A DNA stretch of 64,000 nucleotides, from positions 2,604,001 to 2,668,000 of the forward strand of contig CM082598.2 in assembly GCA_040954595.2 (NCBI GenBank), given 5' to 3'. Shown here piece after piece: positions 1 through 13,911 of this stretch. How positions within the stretch are numbered: position 1 is the stretch's first letter; every line of letters begins with the position of its first letter. Below the pieces are notes generated by a model, which was given only the letters and a program-made list of their open reading frames with translations, did no database searches and was not told the DNA's origin. This DNA comes from Balanoglossus misakiensis (Eukaryota > Hemichordata). The position numbers were made by a program, and so were the translations under genes.

Positions 1-3000
1 TTTGTTATGTGAATAACAACCTCACAATATGTTTGCATTGGCGCAGGATGCGTACGTGTGACTTCATTCCGCGGGCTTGCGCCATGCTAAGCGATCACGA
101 TCTCCGAAATTTCTGGGTTTTTAGGGAGAATTCGACGTAGTCTGGTCGATGAAAGGTGGGGAACAGACGCGCGCGCGGAAACGCGATCAAAATAAACGCT
201 CAACTGAAACGCGTCTATTTTGCAGTTTACAGCATCGTCACTGGTAGATAATGTGACGTAGATCTGGTAGAGTTCCAACAAACGGTAAGTTTATCAGTTT
301 TCAGTCGTTTTTTTTTCACTTTTACGTATTGTTCTGTGCGTTTCCGAAGACATTCTGAATGAAATTGACGTGTGAAATTAATTACACCCGCGACCGAAAT
401 CGTATTACACGCGTACGCGCACAACGAAATGGGCGCCTGCTCAACCCAGATCGTGTCCTGCATTCGGTGTCAGATAGTTTCAACTCTTTCAGTCTTTGCA
501 AATGTGCGTATTGCATCATCAATGAATGTCAAACATTATTCTTTAGCTGCTCAGACCGACAAACCAGAGAAATTCCGATGCAATAACGTTCAAATGCACG
601 AAAAAAAACTTTTTAAAAACTTGATTGAACATATTTTAAAAATGGCAAAATGCGAGCGTGCTCTGTCTGCGCCTGCTGTATACGTCGCTTGTCCTCGATT
701 TGGTGTCAGTCTGGATACCAGACTACCCCATAATGCATCAAAAATACATGAAATTATATGATTGATATCCAAGAACGAATTTTATATTCGTGTTTTCTGA
801 AATTCGAAGGCGTGTCCGTCGCATTTCGTAAACACGTACGCAAGTTCAAGTTAGGATTGTATCGTGCGCCCCCCACGATTATGGCCTATAAAGTCGCGTA
901 TCGTCGAGAAAACTTATTGAAAACGTGTAAATTTACACTTCCGTAAATCTTACAAACATTGCCTAATTTTCTTCACGTTAAGTATTTGTTTTTATTCATA
1001 GTATTCGAGGCCAGATTTCAGATTGTGTAAACTTGATTAGCATATAGATAAGCTTCGGCCCAAATTCCATGTGCGCATGACCCATCCTGTGATGTCACGT
1101 TTCTATGAAGATTGTACTTTGCGCGGGGGGGGGGGGGGGGGGGGGCACGATTACGTCAACGGACGTAATGTGCATTTCAGAGTTCCGAGAATGACGAGTT
1201 CTTAAAAATTCGAGTACATGTATTACAAACTTTATAAATTCTTTTTCAGACCCTGTCAGAAGCTGGATCCCGTTTGATGAAGAAAAGATTAATCAAACTT
1301 GAAGGATGTACGCGCAGAACATAAACCGGAAAACTGCGCGCACTCGACTTTTCCCCATAGGATTACATTGATAATTGCTACTTCTTCCCTCCAAATCTCA
1401 AATAATTGATCAGAGTGTATAATTATAACTTGGGAAACTCACACTGTCTGGCATCTTAGTTGTTGGCGCGGCTTCTGTTGTCTTGAATTGTAGTATTTCC
1501 TCTTAAGTTATCTGTTGGTTGTACAGAAAAGACAGTTCATGAAGTTTATTGTTTTATTTCAGAAAATAAAGACGAATGAGAGAAAACATCGGCTTGTATA
1601 CAGCAACACCTGGTCCTGCGTAAAAAGAAGAGAACGGATTCCATGTTGACATCATGAAAACGCTAAAAGTAAATGCTATCCGATGTCGTCTTTACTATGT
1701 ATAAAAGAAATATGGTCTCGAAACGTTGAGAAGTTGGTGCGTCAAAATGACGTGAAATCTGCTGCCTGGATGTGAAATAGTTGATGGGATTTTGCAAGTC
1801 ACGAGATGCTTGTGAAGATTGTCAATTCCACCGCTGTGGATCACGTTTCTCTGACGATGTTTTGTACAAGAGGATCTTGACAGATCAAGTCGCCTGAGTT
1901 GTGCCTTCAGTTCTATACACGTACTGGGAAAACCACAGACCAGGAGAGAGAGAGGTGTGGTCAAGAAATTTGGCGGAAAAACGCATATGCAGCGAAATTG
2001 ACGTCATCGGTGTGGCGAGAATGGTACGAGATGGTCGTAGATACGAAAATGCGACGTCTGTGTTGAACGATATTGAGAAAAAAGGGGATCGTATATCTCA
2101 CAGAAATCGCTTTCAGTGAGGAAAAATACATGTCCGTTTAGAAAAGTTCGATGGAATTTGTATCAGACGGAGAAAATATGGTCCCCGTTTTACGACGTAG
2201 AATATGCCCAAATTGTGGTGCGATATCGAAAGGTTTTAGTTACGAAAAATAGTTCCTGCGATCAGTGTAGCAGACGCACCATTTTGGTTGCATATCTTCG
2301 AACTATTTAATTTCAAAAAATCGTCAAATTCTGTCAAGATTTTCGCGGTGCGATCCTATCCCAGGTACACCAGGACACGCCCAAAAGTAACCGACACAAT
2401 TACGGTCGAATCATGACATGTGATCAGTTGCAAGCGTCGCGCGTCGACTGATATAGACAACTGTTCGATTTCGTGTCTTCTGATTGGCGCGCTTAATAGA
2501 TTGATTTCTAAATATAGATAGTACGTATAATCAACGGGGAAAAAGTCGTAACTGTGAATATATAATTATACGAACGAAACAATTAGGTACACTTTTCACG
2601 AAATGTATTCAGTGTTTTTCGAAGCAACTTTCGAAAGTGTGAAATTGAAATGAACATTTTGGGTTAAAACTAGAGAAAATACTAGTAGTATATCTCCGCG
2701 AAGGAAAAATCTCGCACGTTAGCAGTGCGTGACCCGATGGTGCCACCGTTGTTTCTATGTATATCAAGGCAAGCATAAACGCTACCCGACTACAAATAGA
2801 CGTATAGGCCAATACCAGCGTGCCTTTGTTAAAAGTTAGACCCGCTTAGGCTAATCATATTCCAGTTTAAACGTGCATTCTAATTGCTTAATGGAAATAA
2901 CTCGGTACCAAGTCAACTTTTTTTAGCTGGTATATCGTTTGTTTAACTCTTATTTGAGGAATCTAGACGGAATCGGAAATAGTTTTACTCCGATGCACTG

Positions 3001-5990
3001 CGCACTTGTAGAAATTATGCAGATCCCCGGGTCGAATTTGCCACGCATAGGAAAGGCGTAGGAAATTTCCGAAAAAGTGTATACCAAAAAGCTTTTCTAT
3101 ACGGAAAAGTCGATTGCATTTCGCGATATTGGGAACATCGGCGACTTTCAAAGACGCGCTTTTCTGTACCACTGACACGAAACGTGACCAGACTTCATCT
3201 TCATGTTTCTATGACAACCAAATGTGCGAAATCGCGCGTGTAGGTCGTTGCATCATGCAGTTATGTAAATGCATGAGCTGTTTCATAACCATCGGACAGC
3301 TGGAGTGCAAACAAAATTCGGCAATCAACCCACCAACGGTGTGGGAAAAGAGTTCAGGAGAAAATTCACAGACATCGGCTCTTGTGTAGGAACTGACAGG
3401 GTAAAAAGATAGCACAGTCGAGTCGTCTGATTCGGTATAAATCCTTATAGGATAGTGGCTAGTCACCGGCTCAGTTGTCTCAGAAACAAAGACTATATAT
3501 ACATGTGACATACTCAATGCTTAAAACACCGCAAGATATTGCACGCATTACATTAAAGTAACTTTGAAATAAAAATCATGTTAGATTTCCAAATAAAAAA
3601 CAATCATACAAGCGATCGTCGAAATATCGAACGATCAAAGACCGGATCCACGGAAATTTCCGTGCAGAAAGTCAACCGGCAGCTTATTCATTGTATATAT
3701 TAGTGGAAATACCGAATAATCGTGATTTCTTAGAAGAAAAGTCTAAAATACGAGAATAATCGTGATATAAAATTATTAAACACCTCAATGAAATCAACCG
3801 CACAGCCAGATACTCCAAGTAGGACCAGTTCGATTGCTCGCAGTCTGCACAGTCAGTTGGCCACGAAACGGTCCCCACGAATCGCAGCAATGGAGTGATC
3901 GAATAATTGCCGATCGCTGCCACAACTCACGCGGACATTGGGAATTTTACCGTGGAAGAGTACTGAACGACTCACAGCCAATAAGGTAGGGGTGTTCACG
4001 TGAAGGCCAACGACTGAACATTGTTTAATATGGAAATAAGGGGTTAAAGTTGAGCTGGGTGCGTTGAATGGCCTCAGTATAAATGAATATGTACGTCATC
4101 GGCTACTGAATATTTATCACCCAGCTGTCCCGATCGGGGCTTTTTTCCATGGGCAGCCGGTATCTCATTGTTCTATACCGCCTTGTAGCTGTAATCTCAA
4201 TTAAATTCAGCATTTAACAGTACTCAGGGAGCAAACTACAGATAGATTGCCACAAAACACACAGATCAAAGCATAAAACGTCGCAAAAATGCTTGCGCAG
4301 ACTTTGAAACGCTTTCCTGGCGTTTTCCATCACGAGTTCGTGATCGCCGGTGAAGATGCAACCATTTTGTCGTAGGGGGTGATTGGTACCTTGACGATTT
4401 CGACTGAAATACAACGATCCGCTTTGTGACGTCGCCGAACCCAAGTAACCTTTGTACGCAGACGGACTGCGACCCCCCTGCGCGCAGAAATGTATCATCA
4501 GTGGCCGAGGTTGCGTTGGCCGAAATATACAACATGCATGAAATGTACATGGCGAGGCTGATCATTAACCAGAAATGAACATGATATTAAGACGCACTTC
4601 AGACGGCCGAATTTTTGGACCGAGATCATGCCATGGCAGACAGCTGGTCGTACCGTGACGGAGGTACAATGTCCACGTGGATCGCCTGTGACCAGTTGCG
4701 ACACAGCGCAAGGACCGTAGACACAATTCTTTGACCTCGTTGCATAGCAACGGCCCGGTTACATGTCTGATGGCTCTTTCAGATACCCGCGACCGACTTC
4801 CCTATTTAAGTTGAACTTGAAACGAAAAAGAAGAATCCCGTTCCATGTATTTTTTCTTCAATCGTTACAAAGAATAATTTCAGTGTATTTTATTTTATGG
4901 TTGTGTATTTTTCATTCAATGAATTAGAGTAATAAAATTCAAATCCTTTTAAAACGATGTTACACAACGAATTGGTAGAAAAAAAATTATTTACATGTTA
5001 GACCGGCGATTGCAGTTTGTTGGTCATGTTATCAGAGATTACCAATCCAAGTCTCTGTGTTTGATTATTGCAAGAATCTTATCTCGTTACATGACTGCTG
5101 GATCTCAGGAAGTGTCAAGGAAACAGTGAGAAGTAACAAACTGTCAGTGGTACCCGGACCACTATAAGTTCCCACTGGAGTTATTCCCTCAGCGGATAAT
5201 TCAACAAATAGGCTGATAGCATTGTTCAAAGACTATTCAAGTTGTGTAACGACAGTTATGGTACTGCACTACGAAGACCGAGCAGAAGATACATGCATTA
5301 TAGACTTCAAAGACTGAGAAATATATGTCCTTTATAAGCATTGTGATTACAAAAAAATTTTAATTGAGAGAAAACTAGGATGGACAACGCATAGTTTATA
5401 CTCAGGGGTGTGTTGGTTTATTTGTTTGATGTGTGTCGTTCTTGTTGTTGTTGTTTTTTGGGGGGGATGGTCTCTGTTCCCATGGTGTCCCGTTATTTGC
5501 CGTTTGTCTTTGTGTTATCAAACCACTTAATTACATTTTCAATATTAGCATCGCTGGCTGTACATAACATAAGCTAACAGGCTGTGTTGATACAAGAAGC
5601 TACAGTACATGCCAGAAATTTCACCGCGCTTGAGAGAGTTTCAGAGGAATCTGTCCCACCGAAGCCTGCCAAAGACATACTTGTCGTATCACAGGGGACA
5701 GAGTAATCGTATAACAATTGTATATATGGGGATGATGTTGATAATAAATATTCTTTTTAGAAAACAATGTGGTAACGTTCACAGTCAAAGTGAAGAATAT
5801 CCATGACACCATCCAAATATGGTAAAGTTCAGAGGTCAAAGTATCCTTCCTGTTTATGCTAATTTCTTGTTTCCTGTTTATGCAAATTTCTTGTTCAGCA
5901 ACAGGAACAGCGTCCGACACAGGACAGGCTTTCCGGACACAGTCTGCTGACACTGAAGAATATCAGTGGCCTACAGCATCTTCCACAAAT
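1..5990. other. Left flank without a recognised gene
   Basis: I see no exon that I can support here. Open frames are at most 129 codons and carry no recognisable domain, repeated motif or splice-compatible neighbour. The stretch contains a run of 21 G at 1125-1145 and a short tandem duplication at 5850-5899. The part nearest 6,037 is presumably the 3' UTR of the TFIP11 gene, which is read on the minus strand and ends at 6038, but I could not place a convincing polyadenylation signal. Distal regulatory DNA or exons of a gene lying to the left cannot be excluded. Confidence 0.6.
5850..5899. repeat. Two-copy tandem repeat, about 25 bp
   Basis: The unit TTTCCTGTTTATGC-W-AATTTCTTG is present twice in direct succession, the copies differing at one base (T or A after TATGC). 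It lies just downstream of the TFIP11 stop codon. Confidence 0.7.
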
Positions 5991-6037
5991 AAAATCGACA
6001 AATCTTACAAGACTATCAAAAAAGATGATATCCACGA

Positions 6038-9000
6038 TTACTGGGCAGTGTCGATAAGACTTTGTAAGGATACAGGAGTCCATTTCTGTCCTTGTTGTTG
6101 ATAGATGACACCGTGCTCAATGTACATTGTATGCTTTCCAAACGAGTACAACATTTTCCCTTCGTAACGACGGTTCGCAGGTACAAACAAAATGCCGTTT
6201 TCTTGAGCCTGAAAAATAAAATCCCATAATTTAAATTATTTTCCGATAACTAGGATTTGACCAAAATACACATTGCAGTTTCATATGTATAGAGGGCTAA
6301 ATTCGTACAATTGACTATTCCTTAAGACTCAGTGTCTGAATCTTTTCAAATTATTTTAAATAAACATATAAGCGCTTACCTTTTTTTCGACCAGATCTTT
6401 AAAACTTGTTGGTATGGCTATTCTGCGTACTGGGCTCTGTAAGACAGAATGACATAATTGATTGTCATTGAAATGCATTATTCTCTCTTTCACTTTTTTA
6501 ACACAACACACGAACCCTTTGACATCTTCGAGTTACTTCGGAGTTGTGGTATATTCAATAAAGATTAAAGGGACAAAGTCTCTCTCCAGCTGCCCCTTTT
6601 TCATTAATTATGTTTGATACAAGACACTGTTTATGTTAATGTACATGTGGATATATAGTGAATCAATGATCAACCACACAAAACTTCCATCCCACTTGTA
6701 TGATATGAGAGTAAAAACTCGCCCAAAATGAATAAATGGTAAAGAACGATTATTCATTTTGGCGAGTTTTTTCACTCTCCTGTCTATAAAGGGGATGGAA
6801 GTTGTGTGTGGTTGAACGTTCATTCACTATATATCCACACATAGAATAACAAACGGTGTCTTGTATCAAACATAATTAATGGAAAAAGGGCAGCGAGAGA
6901 GAGACTTTGTCCGTTTAAAATGTAATGAACTTACATCAGTGCGTTGCGGTCGGTCTGGTGGTAAGGATTCAACCGGATCAGGTCTTGGAACAAACGAAGG
7001 CATGGCACCGGGATGGAAGTTACCGGACACTGATCGATTCATTATATCCAAGGCTTGGTTTATTTGGTCTGGAAAACACAGGCAATGGAATGGGATTTGA
7101 GTGACGGATTGTATAGTACAAAGCTATGGAAAGTTGTGATGTGTGGTGAGACTTTAATACAATGTATTGATTTTCATCAGAAGTCAGTTGTGAAGTCCCA
7201 TATATAATCAACTTTGATAGTATAGTCAGTGAAAGCCAGGAGCAAGAGTCAGTGGGTTAGATATAAGAAGCAGGACTCCATATGAGAATCCTACATTAGA
7301 GAATGCTGTACTGTACGTCTCAGGTTGTGCATCATAATGGCCGTATGAGGGCGCTAGATTTATGAAAAGGGTGTGTCTCTTGTACTCCTACCTTTTATTG
7401 GAGACATGGCAAGCAGCTCGTCCGAAAACATGGACTTCCAACCCGTGTACCACTTCAAGACTTCGTCATAGTTCGGATTGTTGCCCAGCCAGCTGTATAG
7501 CACATTCAACCACTTCGGGAAGAAGTGTTTCTGAAGCAGCGAGCAAAGGGTTGGCTTCGGTAGCATGTCATCCCACGCCATCACCCAGTTGAACGGATCT
7601 GGTGGAAGACGAGAGAAAGAGATGTCTGATGGTAAAGATTGAGTGATTTGAACCATTTGGCATCTGTGTCTCACCGGTAAAACGTGGAAAGGGTTCTATC
7701 CTTGAAGTTGACCAGAAAGGGGTGATTCATCTCTTAGCCAAACGATACTTTTAGAAAGTCATTTTCAAAAAGATAGATAATTCAAAATCTCCTGGTATTC
7801 TGAAAGGGGGCGCAACCCATATTATCTTATAATGTTTTGCTGACAGTTATTATCACAGAAATTCTAGGAATGTCACCCCCTGTTCCTGACTTTAATTAAC
7901 TTGGTGGGAAATGCCGGATGGGTAATATCCAGTGTGGATGGGGGAAGGCTAACTGTCCTGATATCTTCATCTCAAGCAAAATGCGAAAGAAATACCAATA
8001 AATATAAATAAATGAAATATAAAATCCCTCTCACCGAGATGTTGCTGATACGGGTTGATGACGAATTCCTGCAAGCACACAGCGAGTTTGGGTACAATGT
8101 GACGCACGAGGAACGCATCCATGGTTCCCTGGGAGAAGACCTGTCGCCATGGTTGCAGGATAGTCTTGGCCGATATGTCACTGGGGTGCCAATTGGTCAG
8201 TGCGTTGCCTAGCTTGTGTCGGATTGGCGCGTACAGTGGCTCGAGACGTTGACCTAAAGAGAAATACGCACTGTTATTTCCATGGACACATTTTTTGCAA
8301 AAACTGGCTGGTAATTACTTGGACGTATCTGATACAGGCGAGGTGACTGTAAAAATCTTGACACACTAAATTAATCCAGCACTGGCAAAGAGTTATGTCA
8401 CAGGGCTTTCCATAAGCATATGCCCGAGTTCTCCAATGCAAATTATCAAAAGAAATAGACGAAGTGTCCTGGTTGTTTAACATGCGTGTCTAACTGCATC
8501 TTCAAACTCACCCATGAGCGGTAACCATGGATGCAACCACGAATCGATCCTCTGAGTGTCGGTCAGGGGGTTCCAATTCTGGACTTCTCTTTGTAACTTG
8601 GGGAAGACTAGCTGATCAAAGACGTTGTTGCTGACCCACAAAGGCAACAAAGCCAGCCAGTTCTCCAACAGCTCTGAATGATAAAAAAAAGGAAGATAAT
8701 ACTTTCACTAACCCAAGTCACACGATTTCACTTAAAGGGACAAAGTCTCTCTCTCGCTGCCCTTTTTCCATTAATTATGCTTGATACAAGACACAGTTTA
8801 TTTATGGTAATGTACATGTGGATATATAGTGAATCAAGGCATGTTTGTTAGAGGGCACACTGAACTTTACATGCGACATCTGACAAACAGACATCATTAT
8901 ATTCAACCAACCTATAAGTGGGTTGCAGTCTCGAGGATTCCAAGCCATGGCAGCATTCCTGACGTATGGCAACCAGACATCCCACACCAATCTATCATAC

Positions 9001-11852
9001 ATCGTTGTGGTCTGTACACCTTCCTTCGCAATCACATTGTCATTGTTGTCGATTAAGTCTTTCCACTTCTTGAAGACATCAATTCCAAAAAGACTGTCTT
9101 CAAGCGGGTCCCAGCGCATTAAATATTCATTTACCTGCGGAAGAAATTGGTCACATGATGATCATCTTTTTGCTGTATAGTCAAACCTGGCTATAGTGGC
9201 CACTCAAATTCCTAAACTGGCCTTTATAGACAGTGGCCACTGCTAAAATGAATTGCAACAATACAGTCTCAATATTCCATATTTTTCTTACCAGTGGAAA
9301 TACCATCGGAATGACAAGTTTGGACAGTTCATAAAGCCTGTACTCTTCATAGAAATCACTCTGCAACGTCTTGAAGAAATCTTCAGCGTCTTCAAGTTCC
9401 CACTGACTCATGCTATCAGGTTCATGTCTTTCCTCGTATCTGAAAAACAAAAGACGAAAAGCAAATGAAATCAGCACTAGAGGGCGCTATAACCATGGAC
9501 ACAGCACATGATATATACATGTGAATGAACATATCCTATCTATTTTCAAAACAAAAAACCTACTTTTCAATCATATTCATGATTTCTGTCATCCTGTTGA
9601 TATGTTTTTCCTCGTGGTCAAGCACTTGGCGTAGTTTCTCCTCTTCGTGTTTGAGGTTGACGATCATATCTCCTTCATGGTGTAATCTGAACGTGGAAAT
9701 AGCAGAGAAAATCGAAAAATGAAATCACCCCATGTATCATTTATTATTCCTGTGTGTGCGGAAAATCAGTGGTATCACTTTTGAGTAAAGAGTCAAAAAG
9801 CGTTTCTAAACACTCACTGTTTGTCGTTGTTTATGATTTCCTGTTCCGACATGTCCACCAATAAATCCAGATTATGCATTAATTCCGGCATGGTGAATGC
9901 CGTATGATCCAGGACTATCGGCGCACTGGTCTCCACTTCCTCACCGGGTTTGCTGTGCTTCTGACTGATCTGGTCGTAGCCGGACAAAACCCTCTTCTCT
10001 TTCCCCGTGAGGTCGATCACCTTCACTTGTGTCATGGCCTTGTCTGTTGGCCGTGACGATTTCTTCAGCTTAGCCTTCTCCTTCACCTCATCTATTGTCT
10101 TGTAGGAGTACTTGGGTTTCTGTTTTGCCTGTATAGAAACAAAAATTAAACTAGCAAATAAGTTTAGCATGTAGGCAATTACAGTCAAATGCCATAAATT
10201 CTGAAATACATCTATATACCATTAATTATACATGTACCACCAATCATGAAACTGTAAAAGAATTAACTTCACTGTTTTGATGTTTTGACACATTCTGGGT
10301 ATTAAATGCACAAATTTGAGCAGTCTTGTGTGAAGATTCAGCTCAATAAGGCTTAACCTCTCACTTCACCCCCCTCCCCTCCTCCACCAGGTACAGGTTT
10401 AGTGTAACCTCCCAATTTGCATTACCAAAGGTAAAACCATGTACAAAAAAGGTAAGGAAAGGGGGTTGCGACGTTACCTCAGGTCCTTTCTTCCACTGTG
10501 ACAACTGGTTTCGAAATTCTTCCTCCTCCTCATCTTCTGAGTCCACACGAGGTTTCTGATTGGGTCGTTCTGGTCCGTGAGCACCAATAGCACCCTTGCC
10601 TTTCCTCAAGTGGGCTTCAACAGGTGTGATAATCCCCTGGCCGATCTTACCCAGACCCTTACCAGGCTGGTAACCCATCTGGGGGAAAATGTACAAGAGA
10701 ACAATTCTAATGAGCCCTTCATTTCACCAGGTAGAATGCGCCTCGAAAATCAGTCTTCAATTTTCTCAGGTATTTCGCTCATGGTAACTTTATATCACAC
10801 TTAAAATTGGGGCAAAAAATCAACAGACACAAAATTTATGTCATTAAAGATATACATGTACATGTACACCACCGATAACTGGATTCAGTCCATTTGAAGC
10901 CATAAGTTTACCTTAAGTAGAAGTTTTTGACCAATACCCTTTGTGTGCTTCTCCCAACTTCCGAAACCTTTATCCGAAGGGTTTAACTTGGCCGATCCCC
11001 TCTGCTTGAAGCCCATTCCACCCTGTGACTTGAATGGTTTCTTCTTCGTGCTCTTGAATTCTAGTGGAACCTCAAAGTTTTCCCCTTCATTGCCCTGGAA
11101 ACAAGAGCATGCATAAATCATCACTTATCAAGCCTAAGTTGACGAATCTGATAGCATCATTTTCACCTGGCCAAAAACATACTGTAATGTTTAATAAACA
11201 CCCTATAGGTCATCTTGGCAGAGTGTATGGACGAAAGTGGCCCATTCTGGTGCAGGTCACTGTTCTCAATACAATCGTGTTTGTTTTATCAGGATGAAAG
11301 ACAGTTTTCTATCTTTGAGTTTCAAAGCACCTTGATCATCATCTACAATGGTTAATAATCAAGACTCACCTCTTCAAGTTCCTGCTTCAATTGATCATCT
11401 GTTTTCTTTAATCCACCACTGACAAAGTCCAGCCCCCCTGAGTAATCTTTACGTCTTCCTCCTCCAAGACCAGCCCTCCCTCCCCCATATTCATCATCAC
11501 TATCATCTCGAGGAGGGGCCCAGATACCTAGACAGAGAGGGACAGTGTGTTTAGCTGGTTACTTAGGGACCACCTCAGATTGTCACATAAGCTCAACAAT
11601 CGAAATTTATTCGTTTGGATCCAAAATCCCACCCCCTACAGGACAGTTCAAAGTTGTGTTGTTGATATCCGATACTGTATAATCTACAATGTACGTACAT
11701 TATGAAAAAATGTAATGCTTACCGTAGATGGCGTCTGACTTGGTTTGCCTGTATCGTTTCCTATCTGGGTTGAACTCGTTTTCCAAATCATAATCAGTCA
11801 CTTCAAAACTCTCAACTTCTTCGTCCGAGTTGGGGTCAAATCTATCAGCCAT
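6038..11852 (-). CDS. TFIP11: TFIP11, G-patch spliceosome disassembly factor
   Basis: Tuftelin-interacting protein 11 (yeast Ntr1/Spp382) is a nuclear protein that activates the DHX15 helicase to dismantle the intron-lariat spliceosome. Fourteen coding exons join in frame, 2,427 nt, 808 aa (human about 837): 11852-11723, 11527-11370, 11094-10912, 10678-10478, 10128-9818, 9686-9564, 9439-9292, 9134-8912, 8673-8512, 8253-8035, 7598-7392, 7068-6935, 6436-6380, 6208-6038. The acidic N-terminus starts [12 protein letters not shown]. The G-patch lies at about residues 144-190, including [13 protein letters not shown] and [16 protein letters not shown] across an exon junction. The GC-binding-factor-like region follows, with KWKDL, PLTDT, WLPLM and KHFFPKWL motifs. 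The C-terminus ends [11 protein letters not shown], like vertebrate TFIP11. The start ATG at 11852 is the only one giving this conserved N-terminus. The joint between exons 12 and 13 (PRPDPVES... to SPVRR...) is the most diverged part, and the intron there carries a foldback MITE. Confidence 0.95.
6565..6918. mobile_element. Full-length TTAA foldback MITE (copy 1)
   Basis: This 354-bp element is an imperfect palindrome. The left end TTAAAGGGACAAAGTCTCTC and the reverse complement of the right end (TTAAACGGACAAAGTCTCTC) match. The arms stay similar for about 130 bases through ATTAATTATGTTTGATACAA, GTGGATATATAGTGAAT and AACTTCCATCCC. Both ends coincide with TTAA, the target site typical of piggyBac-type elements. 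No transposase is encoded. It lies in the TFIP11 intron between coding exons 12 and 13, about 15 bases from the exon 12 donor. Confidence 0.85.
8732..8836. mobile_element. Truncated MITE of the same family (copy 2)
   Basis: Starts TTAAAGGGACAAAGTCTCTC and follows the left arm of the complete copy through ATTAATTATG and GTGGATATATAGTGAATCAA, then loses similarity. The second arm is absent. It sits in the TFIP11 intron between exons 8 and 9. Confidence 0.8.
9184..9245. repeat. Short repeat with AGTGGCCACT units
   Basis: Within a TFIP11 intron, TATAGTGGCCACT and GACAGTGGCCACTG occur about 40 bases apart. GTGGCCAC is itself palindromic. It is probably a fragment of an interspersed repeat. Confidence 0.4.
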
Positions 11853-12310
11853 GACTACGGCTTTGAAACCTGTTTTAGGGCTAGACGGGATTGGGAGCTC
11901 TCGTACGTAAAGTACAAATGTATGTGTACTACAGTCCAGAGAATCGCGACGTTATTCTTCAATCGAAAACGGACCTGCAGGTCCGTAGTTTACCAAAAAA
12001 AAGGAACCACTTTGTTGATACCCTGAAATCCACAAAGCTTCTTACGTTACAGGTACCTGTATGCGCAAAAATTCCGACGGGGTGGAGAAACTCATGCAAT
12101 CACGACGAAGCGAACGATAGACTCATATGGGCGCCGCCATTTTGTGTTGTGAGATTGGAGCGCCCTCTAACACATCAAGTCATTTATTTGACCTTTCAAC
12201 TTTGTGCCATTCAAATTTTTCATGTATCTGCCAATTTTGTCATTATTGGCTTATTTCATCATGGTCAGTGGAATCAATTTTACGCAAAATACGACTGGAA
12301 CTATTTTACT
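11853..12310 (-). promoter_or_regulatory. TFIP11 5' flank with YY1-like motif
   Basis: This is the gap between the TFIP11 start codon and the probable 3' end of the upstream MANSC-domain gene. GCCGCCATTTTG at 12133-12144 matches the common YY1-type core-promoter motif of housekeeping genes. I see no TATA box in a fitting position. The transcription start is not determined. Confidence 0.45.
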
Positions 12311-12331
12311 TTCAGTTAAACATTTACTTTC

Positions 12332-12337
12332 TTTATT
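12332..12337 (-). terminator. Candidate AATAAA polyadenylation signal
   Basis: TTTATT on the plus strand reads AATAAA on the minus strand. It would end the 3' UTR of the MANSC-domain gene about 1.6 kb after its stop codon at 13912. It is the best-placed signal before the TFIP11 promoter region, but earlier signals may be used. Confidence 0.35.
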
Positions 12338-13911
12338 ATATACATGCAAATAAAGTACATTTAACATTATAAACTCTTAACTTAAACACAAATAAAGTGC
12401 ATTTGACAATACATAAACATAAAGAAAGCATATTTGACAAATCCCAATTCTTGCCAAACTTTGACTTTGACCCAATCACAAACTTTGTTAGGAGAAAAAT
12501 GGAAGCGCATGTAATATTACGTTTTTTTGTCACTCGGACATTTGTGATCCAGACGTCTCAAGTTCAGGGCGAGATTTAAGTTAACGTCAAGCCATGAAAA
12601 AGTTTAAGTACCATAATTATTCACCAGAGTACTGTACTCATTGCAGTACAAGCTCAAAGAAAAACTGCTGATACTGAACTCTACAGTTTTTGGCAGTGGT
12701 TATAAAGAATTTCGGCAAAATGAGCTTACTCTATACAATGCTTGACAATAAGTACCCTGCATTGGAGAGGCCATGTGTTTACTATTGGCATAAAATTTCC
12801 ACCTACAGGGCTTATGATAGTTTGCCAACGAACTGTGTATGAGTAATATAAGTTGGCAATTACCCACAATCCACATACTGGACATAGTACAACTATGAAG
12901 CCTGGAATGTCTCCCAAGTTTAAAGACAAGATTTATAAATTTTGATTTTTATGTTGGCAAGACCAATGGACTACCATGTTAATACATGCCAACTGCTAAA
13001 AACGGTGGAAAATTCTATCACTCCGTCCCCAAATATTAAATAGCATTAAAATGTCCTTTAAATTCTCACAGAGTAAAAATTTAACTGTACATGAAGCCAT
13101 AAAACTACATTAAATACTTTTTAAATAATGTTTCATTCTAGCACCATCTGTAGAAATACTTTCATTAAAGCTAGAAATAAGTTTCAGGAACTAAAGAACA
13201 TGTCTTTGTCAATATGATTGATAGCACACACTTACCAATTCAGGTTTTGTAAGTTTAACAAATCATCAGAAACATATTCCTGAGTTTATAACTCACTAAT
13301 CAGCATAAAAGAGTAAAATTCACCAAAGACAATAAGTCAGGTTTCATATCCAAATCACTAACCAAACAGTCCCAAGAATATCTATAAAAAGTACGAAATT
13401 TCCACCATGATTTCATAGATATCTGAGCAGTTCCTAGTCCAAGACAACATGCTACTAATAATAAAAGTAGTTTTATCTTAAAAAGTCAATGTCCAACTAC
13501 AGCAATCCATGCTCTTCAATATAAATATATTGCTTAAAATTTATTTTTTTGAAATCAACTTAAATCCGCACTGTTTGGTTTAGGAGTTGTTTAATATTAA
13601 AACAAAATATTGCATCATCGGGAAACTTAAGTAGTGTAAACTAGTACTTTTATCAAGAGAGAAAGCAAAAATGTCTCAAACATCAATACTACCTTAAAAT
13701 TCTGTGGATGTACTGTACTCATCATGCAAAATTTCAAAATGTTTAACCTTGGTACTAATACTGGCAGTGACTAAAATTACATTTCAGCAAGACACAATAC
13801 AACATACTATAAATGAAGCACTTACAACACCTTGGTATATTACAGAGAACATTTTAAAAATCTCACATGCAATGGAACTATAAGATGGCATCTGCTATCC
13901 ACCCAAAGATC

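Noticed and set aside
372-761. 129-codon plus-strand open frame
   Set aside because: No domain, no coding-like composition, overlapping frames on both strands and no splice partners.
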